DNA of 64,000 nt from assembly GCF_902167145.1 (NCBI RefSeq), contig NC_050098.1, positions 132,754,207 through 132,818,206 of the forward strand, read 5' to 3'. The notes beneath the pieces were generated by a model that was given only the letters and a program-made list of their open reading frames with translations, ran no database searches and was not told the origin of the DNA. This document shows, one piece after another, positions 10,846-21,256 of this stretch (positions within the stretch are counted from its first letter, which is position 1; every line of letters starts with the position of its first letter). The stretch comes from Zea mays. Taxonomy: Eukaryota > Streptophyta > Magnoliopsida > Poales > Poaceae. A program made the translations under genes and the position numbers.

Positions 10846-10993
10846 AGCAATTCTATCAATCAGAGTCACCCTATCCCAGTCCCCTTCTAAGTTGTATTCT
10901 TGACCCTGGAATTCCATTAAGAAGGATCTGTGTGAATGAAGTAACCAGCAGCCCACTAAAAATGTCTCTCCAAATCTGTCCAAAACCCAATTT
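10846..10993 (-). pseudogene. LINE reverse-transcriptase remnant
   Basis: Downstream of the TAG that ends the chimeric frame, the minus strand still carries LINE-like blocks, around TQILLNGIPG and RRGLGQGD. It then jumps to a later LINE block, ADQLPAWKAEM, implying an internal deletion. It is not functional. Confidence 0.5.
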
Positions 10994-12736
10994 CTAAAGG
11001 ACCTCTAATAGAAAAGACCAAGAGACAGTGTCAAAGGCCTTGTTAATATCAAGTTTAAGTACGATCCTTGCCCATCTTTGCTGATGACACATTGGACTAT
11101 GGCATATTGATTTACAATTAAGTTCCCTCACCTGGCCATCATACTCATCTTCAATGTGCCATTGGCCTAGATGCAGAAAAGCAACAGTTTAACGCAGAAC
11201 ATGGTGTAAAAAACAAAGCCATTCAGCTTGCTAATCATATAAAGGAAAATCACATAAAAAATAACATAACTGGTTTATGTAATCCTGCTAGCATAAGAGG
11301 TGGAAGGTTAACCCACAATAAAAATATGCCTCGAGGATGATCAATACATATGCTTCCTTTGGATAAATCCATTTGGAGTGCATATGACATAGGCCAGCCT
11401 AACAAAGAGAAGTTTAATTTTGAAATTCAATAGGAGGATGGCTACCAGTAGGTGGTATGTACTGATTCTTGCCTAGTTGCCAGGTCCATACAGGATGGCG
11501 ACATATTATAGGTTCAGTGGAGCCATACATGCTACCTTGATAACAGACTAAAATCTCTCAAGTCAAAGTTTGTAAATAAACTATCTTGATAAGACGAGGC
11601 CTCCCAAAGCTTGATATCCACTATGAAGTAGGAACCCAAATTACCGATCCTAAGCATACTACCTGAATTATTCATAAATCATAGCAGACAACCTTTTTAG
11701 AATACATAACACAGACAATAACATAATGGTCCTAAACATGAAGATGTCCACAATGTGGCTAGCAGCACTAAAATCACCAGTATCGGAAGATGTCCTAAAC
11801 ATGAAAGTTTGATATTTTCAATGACAAGACTTGAAACCTGAAAAATTCAATGACAAAATCACCAGTACTAAAACATAACATTATTAAAATAGTAGTAGGA
11901 TGGACATCTTTGTTCAGTTGGATATTAGTTTGAAAAAAAGTATAACCACCTACTCTTAACATATTATGATAAATATACTGATTTCTATCAAACAACTTTG
12001 TGGAAATTCTCTAATACACAAGAATACACAGATTAAAGATAAGTTGGTCATATAGAATGCACTATATGTGCAAAAGGCTGGCAATGAGCTGGATACCTAC
12101 ATTTATATCTTTATCCTTCTGATCCGTTCGATACTCTGTTATGTAATTTGAATCATCACTTAAAAGAATACTGAAGAACTGTTCTGCAGTACAGGGAAAA
12201 GTTCCCTGAAATCATTAACAATTGAGGATTAGTTACCAATTACAAAGCCAGACCATTAAAGAAAATCGTGAGGCTAAAATAATGTTAGTCATCATTACAT
12301 TGAATACAGGGACCAAAACTTCTTCTTTGACAAAAGGTTGTAACTGCCCTGTTAATGTAGCACAATCTTCTGGTACATTTATCTCCTTCTTGCTATTTTT
12401 TCTTGAACTACTGTGTGCACGTAATGCAGACTGAGCACGTTGCTGAACTAGCATAAAATTGTCTTGAATAAATCTGCCCTTAATAAAAGCAATTTGCTGC
12501 ATTGAGACCATTCCCTGCAGCTTTTGAATAAGTCTGAAAGCCATCAACTTGGTGATAATTTTTGCAATGCTGTGAACTAGGCTAATAGGGCAAAAATCCT
12601 TCACTTCCTCAGCACTCTCCTTCTTAGGGATAAGGGTGACAAGTGCTGAATTAAACCTATGAAAACCAGCAAACTTCCTGCTCCAAACTGCAGATATAAC
12701 TGCCATCACATCTTCCTTGATAATCAGACTTGACAC
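10994..12736 (-). pseudogene. Spliced LINE-RT / GRAM-VASt host-gene chimera
   Basis: Segment 12736-12431 encodes the start of an L1-type reverse transcriptase (SALVTLIPKKESAEEV, FIKGRFIQDNF). It runs in frame into exon A, 12430-12299 (QPFVKEEVLVPVFN), then GTAATG. Exon B is 12205-12097 ([20 protein letters not shown]), flanked by TTTCAG and GTATCC. Exon C starts at 11166 (QWHIEDEYDGQVREL, CHSPMC). Exons A-C match the VASt-domain start of plant GRAM/VASt membrane-contact lipid-binding proteins. Near 11080, exon C passes in frame back into LINE reverse transcriptase (ARIVLKLDINKAFDTVSW) and stops at TAG 10996-10994. Phases fit throughout (438+109+173 bases, 239 residues). The frame begins with GTG; the first ATG is at 12706. 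Expression is unknown, and a captured, non-functional fragment is the default reading. Confidence 0.6.
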
Positions 12737-12804
12737 CTATCCAAATAATTCCAACTGAATCATGCATCCCCCAAACAATCAGACTTGACACCTATCCAAA
12801 TACA
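12722..12804 (+). repeat. Short direct repeat
   Basis: AATCAGACTTGACACCTATC followed by CAAATA occurs at about 12722 and again at about 12778, 56 bp apart. It lies at the outer edge of the LINE-derived segment and may mark the capture junction. Confidence 0.7.
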
Positions 12805-13363
12805 TGTTACCCATTTCATTCTGTCGTGCTTTGTTCATGGTCTGCAGTTTTCGGTGTGTTTGTCATGTTGTTCAGGCTTATATTGACTTTTAAAAATTCA
12901 GCTGGACAAATTTGTTAGGAGGAATACCCAATTAATTAGGCCCACAGGATTATATAGTAGAAGAGTACATCAAAGTTTTCTTCTACCTATGTATATCTAT
13001 TTAGATGAAGGAATTACTCTTTTTGGTTTATTTGTGTTCTTTGTTGGTGCTTTGCAGGAAACATATATGTGAAAATGTGTAAACAAATTAAGTTCTTCAA
13101 CTGTTGATGACTGTTGCATTTTTTATGAAACCTAAAGCCGTGTTTCCATCTAATTGTAGGCCCATTTGACTCTAGTCTCCGGTCTCTCTCTCCACTCTAA
13201 CTACGGGCCGGCCCACGTCTCCTCGACCATCACCACCTTGACGATCTCCGTGAAGGTATTTTTCTTCTTTCTTTGATGCATATTATTAGAATTAGTTTGT
13301 TAGTTAAAATTTGATGCATGATTTATTTGATGTCTATAGTGATCCTTCCTAATAGAAGAAGGG
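12805..13363 (+). other. CACTA non-coding and presumed transposase leader
   Basis: An AT-rich interval, then a short GC-rich block at about 13180-13255 ending GTGAAG before GTATTTTTC. That junction is a plausible splice donor, so this block may be the 5' untranslated exon of the transposase gene. Otherwise I see nothing. Confidence 0.4.
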
Positions 13364-13482
13364 CTTAATGATGTTTATTTACACATTTTTATTTATGTTT
13401 GTATGCTTAATGATGTTTGTTTACACATTTTTTATTTATGTTTGTATGCTTAATGATGTTTATTTACACATTTTTTATACAT
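13364..13482 (+). repeat. Three-copy tandem repeat, about 43-44 bp
   Basis: The unit GCTTAATGATGTTTATTTAC, followed by an ACATTTTTTATTTATGTTTG-type tail, occurs about three times just before the transposase ATG. Its position inside the presumed first intron and its AT content make it unlikely to be coding. Confidence 0.75.
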
Positions 13483-13502
13483 TGGGTTATTTAGTTTTGG
13501 AA

Positions 13503-13850
13503 ATGGATCACAATAGAAGAAGGGCGATGTATGATGGATTCAATAGCGTGACTCTAGGCCACTCAAAGGAATGGGTTAGGGTTGCAAAACAATTCGTGGA
13601 TCTCGCATTTTCTGGTGGACCTCGTGTGGTGAAGTGTCCGTGTACCAAGTGTCGGAATTTTAAGTATGTGAGAAAGATCGAAGAACTAGAGCATCAGCTT
13701 TGCAAGAATGGGTTTATGCCTAACTATATTGTGTGGCGCTCACATGGAGAAGTAGAGCAGAATATCACAGAGTCAGAAAGAATTGATGATGAGGACGTCT
13801 CCCCTAAAAGAATTGATGATGAGGACGTCAACCCTAGAGGGGCCCTATGA
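13503..13850 (+). CDS. TNPD-like CACTA transposase, N-terminal domain only
   Basis: The frame from ATG 13503 encodes 115 residues starting MDHNRRRAMYDGFN. It contains the transposase-associated zinc-binding domain of En/Spm-type TNPD proteins: KCPCTKCRN near residues 42-50, then a conserved GFMPNYIVWRSHGE. TNPD binds and cuts the CACTA ends, and here only the DNA-binding or association domain is left. After the HGE motif an acidic segment carries a 22-base duplication (AGAATTGATGATGAGGACGT, twice). The frame ends at TGA 13848-13850, where the CACTA-like sequence also ends, so the catalytic part is missing. ATTTAG just upstream of the ATG fits a leader intron. Confidence 0.75.
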   Translation: MDHNRRRAMYDGFNSVTLGHSKEWVRVAKQFVDLAFSGGPRVVKCPCTKCRNFKYVRKIEELEHQLCKNGFMPNYIVWRSHGEVEQNITESERIDDEDVSPKRIDDEDVNPRGAL

Positions 13851-14049
13851 AAGCGTTGGCAGGAAAGAACTCAATGACACCACCTCCCCGCCGCCCTCAC
13901 CGATGGTGGCCACTATCCTCCTCCTCTTGGTGATCACCTTCCACACGCATGACATTAAGGCAACATGCTAGGAGGAACTGTTGAAAAAATATGGAGGAGA
14001 TCAGGAGTTATGGCGACATAAGAAGTTGGATGGCGGGGACCGATAAGGC
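13851..14049 (-). pseudogene. Old antisense-type retroelement gene remnant, piece 1
   Basis: The sequence up to the target duplication AAGGC (14045-14049) continues at 25756 once the 14050-25750 insertion is removed. On the minus strand it would be the distal C-terminal or downstream part of the degenerate gene best seen at 57500-58240. Translation is broken by stops, and the assignment rests mainly on continuity. Confidence 0.4.
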
Positions 14050-14524
14050 TGTTGGAGCGAAGGCAAAGACGCCACCCTTCGCTCGAGGCCTTCGCTGCAG
14101 CCGCTGGTCCGCCGGAGGCAAAGCGGGCAGGGACACCCTTCGCAGGACTCGGCGCTTTGACGAAGGCCTGCGGCGACGACCTCACACGGCGCGGCCTCGT
14201 TCAGCCCCAAGGCCCACGTGTGATCCGGCCCATTGTAACGGGCCCCGCGTGGCCGCCTCTGTATTACGGGCCTGACTTGTAAAGGCAAACTTGTAATTAC
14301 AGCTTGTAACCCTGCTTTATGGGAATATTCCGGGGATAAACTAGGCGTCTGAGGGCACATGCGTCCTTAACACAAGACGCTGGGCACTCAGACACCTATA
14401 AATACCCCCGCACAGTGCCCGTGAGAGGCCAGATCAACAGAGCTATTGCCCCCGTGCACGTAACCCTGTTGTCGCCATTGTTCACCCCCGTTGGCCCACT
14501 TGCAGCAGAGAGCAAGTTCCAACA
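14050..14524 (+). repeat. 5' LTR of the Tat element
   Basis: The LTR runs from TGTTGGAGCG to AGTTCCAACA, 475 bp. A TATA box (TATAAATA, 14397-14404) lies about 120 bp before the end and would start the genomic transcript near 14430. The frames found inside recur at the other LTR and are not genes. Confidence 0.95.
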
Positions 14525-14526
14525 TT

Positions 14527-14538
14527 TGGCGCCCACCG
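14527..14538 (+). other. Primer-binding region of the Tat element
   Basis: TGGCGCCCACCG starts two bases after the LTR end, and the same word begins the primer site of the gag-only element at 2605. Only 26 bp separate it from the gag ATG. Confidence 0.7.
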
Positions 14539-14564
14539 TTCGTGCTACGACAAAACCACCCGCG

Positions 14565-17500
14565 ATGGCACCCAAGAGAGCTAACCCCAAGGCTGACGAG
14601 GCTGCGAAGGCAGCACTGCTGGCCGCAAGAAAGGGCAAGGCCCTCGCCCTCACCCAATCCACCCACCAAGAGCCCATTGAGGACAATGTTCCCCACACCG
14701 GCGAAGACGACACCTTCCGCACCTGCGGAACCGAAGGACAGTCGCAGCCGCCCCCAGGCTTCGCCCCACTGGAAGGCGCCGACCTCACCGAGGATGGTGA
14801 GGCCCTCGGCGTCTCAACAGAAGAACAGCTGCAGCTGCGCGCCCTGCGCCTCAGGAACCGCAATCTCCAGAGGCAGAAAGAGATACTGGAGGCCAAGCGC
14901 CAACGTGTTTCCGCATTAGCCAAAGTGCGGCAAATGATACGCGACGAGGAGCAGAAAGCCCAAGACCTCGAGCGCGAGATCGCGCTGATGCAGCGCGAAG
15001 GCCACCTCGGTTTGCAGCAAGAACCACCCCTCCAACAACGCGCTCAGCCGGAGGACATGCGCGAAGGCTACCTCGGGCGACAGCACGGCCAACCCCTGCA
15101 GCACCGGGCGCAGCCGGAGAACCCGCGTTTCCCCCAGCATGACTACGCCCCCCAGCACGGCGCGCCATTCCAAGGGATCAACTACCTCGACGAGCGAAGT
15201 CCCCTGGCGCCACACCTGCAAGTGACGCCTTGGCCAGCCAACTTTCGAGCGGGGGCATACCCCAAGTACAACGGCAGCACCGATCCGGCGCAATACATCA
15301 TGAGTTACCAAGTCGCCGTTGCATCAGCCGGAGGGGACGACGTCACAATGGCAAAGTCTTTCATCATCGCCCTAGAGGGCCCAGCACTCACCTGGTTCAC
15401 CAGATTGCCCCCGCTGTCCATTGATTCGTGGCGAAGTCTCAGGGACAAGTTCCTCCTCAACTTCCAAGGGTACCGTCCAGACACCGACGCTTTGGCCGAG
15501 CTCTCGCTTTGCAAACAGCTGGAAAAGGAGACTCTGCGGGAGTATTACCGCAAGTTCTTAACACTCAAGTCACAGCTACCCTCTGTCGACGATCAGATCG
15601 CTATCCACTACGCCATCAATGGCCTTCGGGCCGGCGTCCTCTACAGCCATTGTATCAGGGATCCACCCAAGAGCTTGCAGGAGCTATATCAGCTCTTCGA
15701 AAAATATGCCAAATCCGAAGAGCTCCACCAGCGCAAGGTCGAGTCGCAACGGAAACCCAACAGTCAGACTCCGCAGTCCAGCCGCACGTGGACAAGGACT
15801 TCGCAGCCAGACTCCAGTCGAGACAGCCGCAGTCAGCAGCAAGTCCACAACATCGTCAACCAACAGCCTGCTGCTGACCCCCCTCGCCGCCAGGAATATC
15901 CCCCCCAAGGCCGCGGAAATGGAACGCGCGGCAGGGGTCGAGGGCGGGCGCAGCAGCCGCCGCGCCGGTTCTATTGCCTTTTCCACGGCGAAGACTGCGC
16001 CCACCAGACCAAAGACTGCCCCGAGACGAAGGCCACCAGAGATAGAATGGCGAGGGCGCAGCCGGCCGACAATCCCAGAATTGTCGCGCATAACTACCAG
16101 CCACCCCCTCCACCATACGTCCACGCCCCCGCTCCGCATCCACCGCACCACGCTTACCAACATCATCAGGAAGTACAAATCGTACCTCCTCCACCCCCAC
16201 CACCACACCAGCAACACCAAAACATTCCCCATCCCCCAAAGCAAGAAGACTTCGCCGATCAACCTTATCGCGGAGTCATTCACATGATAACAGGGGGGTC
16301 AAGCACCGACTTCGACACCAAGCGGCAGAAGCGGGACCACTACCGCAGCATCAACCATGTCGCCGTCACTGGCCCAGTCGTGCAGACGAAGTGGTCCCAC
16401 ATACCGCTAACCTTCGACGCGCGAGACGTCGACCTGCGCAGCGCCCCCCACATCGACGCAATGGTCATCAACTGCAGCGTGGCAGGTTGGGACTTACACA
16501 AAGTCCTTGTCGACAACGGCAGTCAGGCGGACATCATCTTCCTCCACGCCTTCGACCGCATGGGTATAAGCCACAGCTTGCTGAAGCCTTCGGACAACCC
16601 GTTGTATGGTTTCGGCGGCAAGGGCACCTTTCCAGTTGGCAAGATAGAGTTGCCCCTCTCCTTCGGTGTAGCACCCAATGCCCGAAGTGAGCAAATAACC
16701 TTCGACATTGTCGACATGGTATATCCATACAACGCCATCATGGGCCGAGGCTCCATCAACAAATTCGAAGCCGCCATCCACGGGTTGTACCTATGTATGA
16801 AGATACCAGGCCCGCTGGGCGCCATCACAATCTACGGCAACCAGCAGACGGCGCGCAACATAGAGCGGGACTTCGTGCCCGGTCAGAGAAATGTACACTG
16901 TCTCACGACCCAGCACGAAGTCCCTGCGCCGGCTAGCCCAGCCGACAAGCAGCACGACAAGGCACAGTTGCAGTGCCAAGACGGGACCAAGACTGTCCCC
17001 CTCGATCAGGCCACGCCCAAGCAGACTGTAACTATCAGCGAAGACCTCACGTCACTTGAAGAAGAGAAACTTCTCTGCTGCCTGGCCAAGAATAAAGATG
17101 TCTTCGCCTGGTCTGCCCTCGATCTGGTCGGAGTCAGCCGAGCCATAATCGAACACAGCCTGGGGATTGACCCTTCGGTGCGACCCAAAAAGCAGAAGCT
17201 TCGCAAGATGTCAGATGAAAAGACAGAAGCCGCCAAGGCGGAGGTGCATCGCCTCCTGGAGGCTAAATTCATCGAGCCGGTGGCTTACCCCACGTGGCTC
17301 TCCAATGTTGTGATGGTGCAGAAGAAAAGCGGAAAATGGCGCATGTGCATAGACTTCACCAGTCTCAATAAGTCCTGCCCAAAGGATAATTTCCCGTTGC
17401 CACGGATCGACAAAATAGTCGATAGCGCGGCCGGATGCGAGGTCATGTCCCTCCTCGACTGCTTCTCCGGCTATCACCAGATATACATGAAGGAGGAAGA

Positions 17501-20234
17501 CAAGGCCAGCACCAGCTTTATAACACCCTTCGGCACTTATTGCTTTGTCAGAATGCCGGAGGGTCTCAAGAATGCCGGGTCCACCTTCTCCAGACTCACC
17601 AAAACGGTGCTCGAAGGGCAGGTCGGCAGAAATGTATTCACATATGTGGACGACATCGTCGTCGCCAGCAAAAATAAGGAGGACCACCTCGCCGACCTGG
17701 CGGAAACATTCGCGAGCATGCGAGATGCACGACTCCGCCTAAACCCGGAAAAGTGCGTTTTCGGTGTCCGCTAGGGCAAGATATTGGGCTACCTGGTGTC
17801 CCGCCGAGGCATCGAGGCCAACCCAACCAAGATCCAGGCCATCGTCGATATGTCGCCTCCGCAGTCCGCCAGGGACGTCCAGCGCCTGACAGGCAGGATG
17901 GCCGCCCTCAATAGATTCATCTCCAGGTCCGCCGAGCGAAGTCTCCCCTTCCTCAAAACCCTCCGCGGCGCGAAGGACTTCGCTTGGGGACCGGAGCAAG
18001 CAGCGGCCTTCGCCTCATTAAAACAGTACCTGGCGGAGCTGGCCATCCTCACAAGCCCAGACTCCTCGCTCCCCTTATTGCTCTATGTCGCGGCTTCGCC
18101 GCACGCGGTCAGCGCGGCACTAGTGCAGGAGCAGACAGTCGAAGGCGCAGTCAGACAGTGCCCTGTTTATTATGTCTCCGAAGTCCTGACACCATCCAAA
18201 TGCAACATGACAGAGCTGGAGAAGATTGCTTACGCAGTTGTTATGTCCTCGCGCAAGCTGCGCCATTATTTTGAAGCATTCAAGGTCCGAGTCACCTCGG
18301 ACAGGGGACTCGGCGAACTATTCAGGAACCCAGAGGCATCAGTGAGAATCGCCAAGTGGGCAGCCGAGCTCTCCGGCTACCACATCAGCTTCGAGCCCAG
18401 GACAGCCATCAAATCGCAAGTCCTGGCAGACTTCGTCGTCGACTGGACTGGGCCAGTAACACAGCCGGACCCATCCACAGAAAAGGTCTGGACTATCCAT
18501 TGCGACGGTGCATGGTGTCATGCGGGGGCAGGCGTCGCTGCAGTCATCACCTCACCAGCCGGAGTCAAACACAGATATGCAGCACGCCTCAGCTTCGCTC
18601 TGGAATCCGACAAATGTACAAACAACATAGCAGAGTATGAAGCAGTCATCCTCGGCCTCCGCAAGCTAAGGGCCCTCGGAGTCACCACCTGTATCATCAA
18701 AACAGACTCCAAGATAGTCGCCGGTCAGGTCGAAAAAGACTATGCAGCAAAAGACCCCGCGCTCATGCAATACCTCGCGGCTATCCGAAGTCTCGAGAGG
18801 CAGTTCAAGGGATTCACCCTACAGCATGTGGACAGGGCCAAGAATGAGGAGGCCGATGCATTAGCCAAGGCCGCCGCCAGGGGCGAGCCCCTGCCCTCCG
18901 ACGTATTCTTTCACACCATCGGCACGCCAGCCGTCCGGAGCCCCGAAGGGCTCCAAATAACAAATGATAGCGAGGGCCACCGTATAGTCCACCTAATCAT
19001 GACCGAAGACTGGCGGGCCCCAATAACCCTGTTTCTACAGGGATACTATCACCCAACCGACGTCAGTGAGGCGAAGCGCCTCGAGCATCGGAGCCGGGAC
19101 TTCGCGCTAATCGAGGGCCAATTATACAAGAAGGGGGTCAGTCAGCCAATGCTTAAATGCGTCACTGAAACCGAAGGCATCCAAATCTTGCGCGAGGTCC
19201 ACAGTGGAACTTGCGGCTCGCACGCGGGGCCAAGGGCCCTGGCTGCTAAGGTGATCCGACAAGGGTTTTACTGGCCTGCAATGATCTGCGCCGCAAATCG
19301 AGTCGCAAGGTCCTGCGAAGCCTGCCAGAAGTTCTCTCCTCGGTCAGGCAACCCCTCGCAATACACAAAGCTGGTCGCCCATACATGGCCTCTTCAGCGC
19401 TGGGGCCTGGACATCGTCGGGCCCTTGCCCACCGCTCAGGGGAACCTCAAGTTCGCCTTCGTAGCCGTCGAATACTTCACCAAGTGGATTGAAGCGAGGG
19501 CTGTGTCCACAATCACATCAAAGACTGCCCAAAAATTCTTTTGGCAGAACATTGTTTGCCGCTTCGGAGTACCGTCCGAGCTAACAGTTGACAACGGCAA
19601 GCAGTTTGACAATCAAGATTTCAAGGATTTCTGTTTTTCCATTGGCACCAAGCTTGCCTTCGCTTCAGTCTATCATCCGCAGTCCAACGGAGTCGTGGAG
19701 CGTGCCAATGGGAAAATCTTCACAGCCATCAAGAAGATGCTCCTCGACGAGAAAAAGGGCAGATGGACCGACTTGCTACCGGAGGCAGTCTGGGCGCTGA
19801 ACACAACCGAGTGCAGGGCGACCGGGTTCACTCCTTTCCGCCTTCTATACGGATCAGAGGCAATGACCCCGCAAGAAATAAAACACGGGTCTCCGCGCAC
19901 AGCTCCGTCAGCCACCCCTGACGTGGATGAGCCAACCTCCAAAGATCTCATTGACGGAGACCGGGTCTTCGCCCTGCAGGCCTTAAACAAACACCAAGCC
20001 CAGACCAAAGCATGGCGCGACCGCGCAGTCATCCCAAAGGAGTTCAGCGCGGGGGACCTCGTACTCATCCGAACAGCTCGGACGGAGTCCAAGGGCAAGC
20101 TGGAGCCCAAGTGGGAGGGCCCCTTCATAGTCAAGACAAAAGCTTCCCCCAGCGCTTAGAGGCTCGCAACGCCAGATGGCGAGGACCTGGAGCACTCCTG
20201 GAACATTGACAACCTTCGTAAATTTTTTGTTTAA
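14565..20234 (+). pseudogene. Tat-lineage gag-pol with two in-frame TAG codons
   Basis: The start MAPKRANPKADE at 14565 is the first ATG after the primer site. From there one frame runs to TAA at 20232-20234, interrupted only by TAG at 17772-17774 (late reverse transcriptase) and TAG at 20157-20159 (25 codons before the end). Domains in order: gag (about residues 230-365), a degenerate knuckle CLFHGEDCAHQTKDC (near 468), protease VLVDNGSQADIIF (near 646), reverse transcriptase with YVDDIVV, first RNase H, second RNase H-like domain (18486-18880, HCDGAW and ADALAKAAA), integrase zinc region (HSGTCGSHAG, CEAC) and core (WGLDIVGPLP, VDNGKQFD, NGVVERANG). As written the product stops after 1,069 residues, without integrase. 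Confidence 0.9.
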
Positions 20235-20466
20235 TTCCTAGGGCCGAGTTCGCCCTTGTAATTCACCGCAAACAATCTTGTACCGGCCCGCACTCTTTTC
20301 CTCCCGGGGGGTGAGGTTTTTAACGAGGCGGAGCCATGTAATATATGTGAGAAAAATCCCCCGCAAAAGCATGTGTCGAAAAAAGACCGCGACAACGGTC
20401 TTCGGCATTCGACCAATTCGAAGTCACCGCGAGGCTAAGCGCTAGCCACCCTCGCGTGCGACCAAT
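20235..20466 (+). other. Spacer between pol and the tandem array
   Basis: Non-coding sequence after the end of the pol frame. No feature seen apart from a few CGAAG words. Confidence 0.5.
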
Positions 20467-21090
20467 CCGCGCAGAAGTCGCCTAAGGGTGCAGCCGGACT
20501 TAGCACAACAAGTGCGCAAAAATCAAAGTCTATCGCGAAGACTATCCGCGCAGAAGTCGCCTAAGGGTGCAGCCGGACTTAGCACAACAAGTGCGCAAAA
20601 ATCAAAGTCTATCGCGAAGACTATCCGCGCAGACGTCGCCTAAGGGTGCAGCCGGACTTAGCACAACAAGTGCGCAAAAATCAAAGTCTATCGCGAAGAC
20701 TATCCGCGCAGAAGTCGCCTAAGGGTGCAGCCGGACTTAGCACAACAAGTGCGCAAAAATCAAAGTCTATCGCGAAGACTATCCGCGCAGAAGTCGCCTA
20801 AGGGTGCAGCCGGACTTAGCACAACAAGTGCGCAAAAATCAAAGTCTATCGCGAAGACTATCCGCGCAGAAGTCGCCTAAGGGTGCAGCCGGACTTAGCA
20901 CAACAAGTGCGCAAGAATCGAAGTCTATCGCGAAGACTAACCGCGCAGAAGTCGCCCAAGGGTGCAGCCGGACTTAGCTCCACAAGTGCGCAAAAATCAA
21001 AGTCTATCGCGAAGGCTTTTCGCGCAGAAGTCGCCTAAAAGGCGCAGCCGGAGCCTACCGCAAAAACCGCCCAAGGGCGCAGCCGACCCA
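20467..21090. repeat. 79-bp tandem repeat array, seven full copies
   Basis: The unit CCGCGCAGAAGTCGCCTAAG, continuing into GGTGCAGCCGGACTTAGC, starts at 20467, 20546, 20625, 20704, 20783, 20862 and 20941, with a partial copy at 21020 and a relic near 21063. Copies 2-5 are nearly identical. The array lies exactly between the converging sense (pol) and antisense genes, so it may act in termination or transcript separation (inference). Spacer sequences do not vary between units, so it is not CRISPR-like. Confidence 0.95.
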
Positions 21091-21256
21091 GTATGGCAAA
21101 AGCAGAAGCGACAGCAAGACCAATTATAATCACACTGGCACAGCACAATCAATCACACCAGTCAAAGTACACAGCGCCCTCGCAGGCACAAGCACGCGAG
21201 GGCACACTACTCCATTTAACAAACCCTTGCACATACACAAGCGAGGGCACCACGCC

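Larger units (their letters stand above)
10253..13850 (+). mobile_element. CACTA (En/Spm-like) transposon, left part
   Basis: It begins CACTACAAGAATC, the hallmark CACTA terminus, followed by subterminal palindromic repeats. About 3.2 kb in, a plus-strand exon encodes the first domain of a TNPD-type transposase. Between them lie minus-strand LINE and host-gene fragments and a GC-rich segment. No matching right terminus (TTGTAGTG) was seen. After about 13850 the sequence resembles a different old element, so the right part is probably deleted. The 3-bp duplication therefore cannot be tested. Confidence 0.8.

Noticed and set aside
14001..14360. Minus-strand frames in the Tat LTR, repeated at 25220-25586
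   Set aside because: They are LTR sequence without homology to a known protein, found in both copies because the LTRs are identical.
20467..21090. Regular repeats suggesting a CRISPR array
   Set aside because: The 79-bp units are nearly identical throughout, with no variable spacers, and lie inside a plant retrotransposon. It is an ordinary tandem array.
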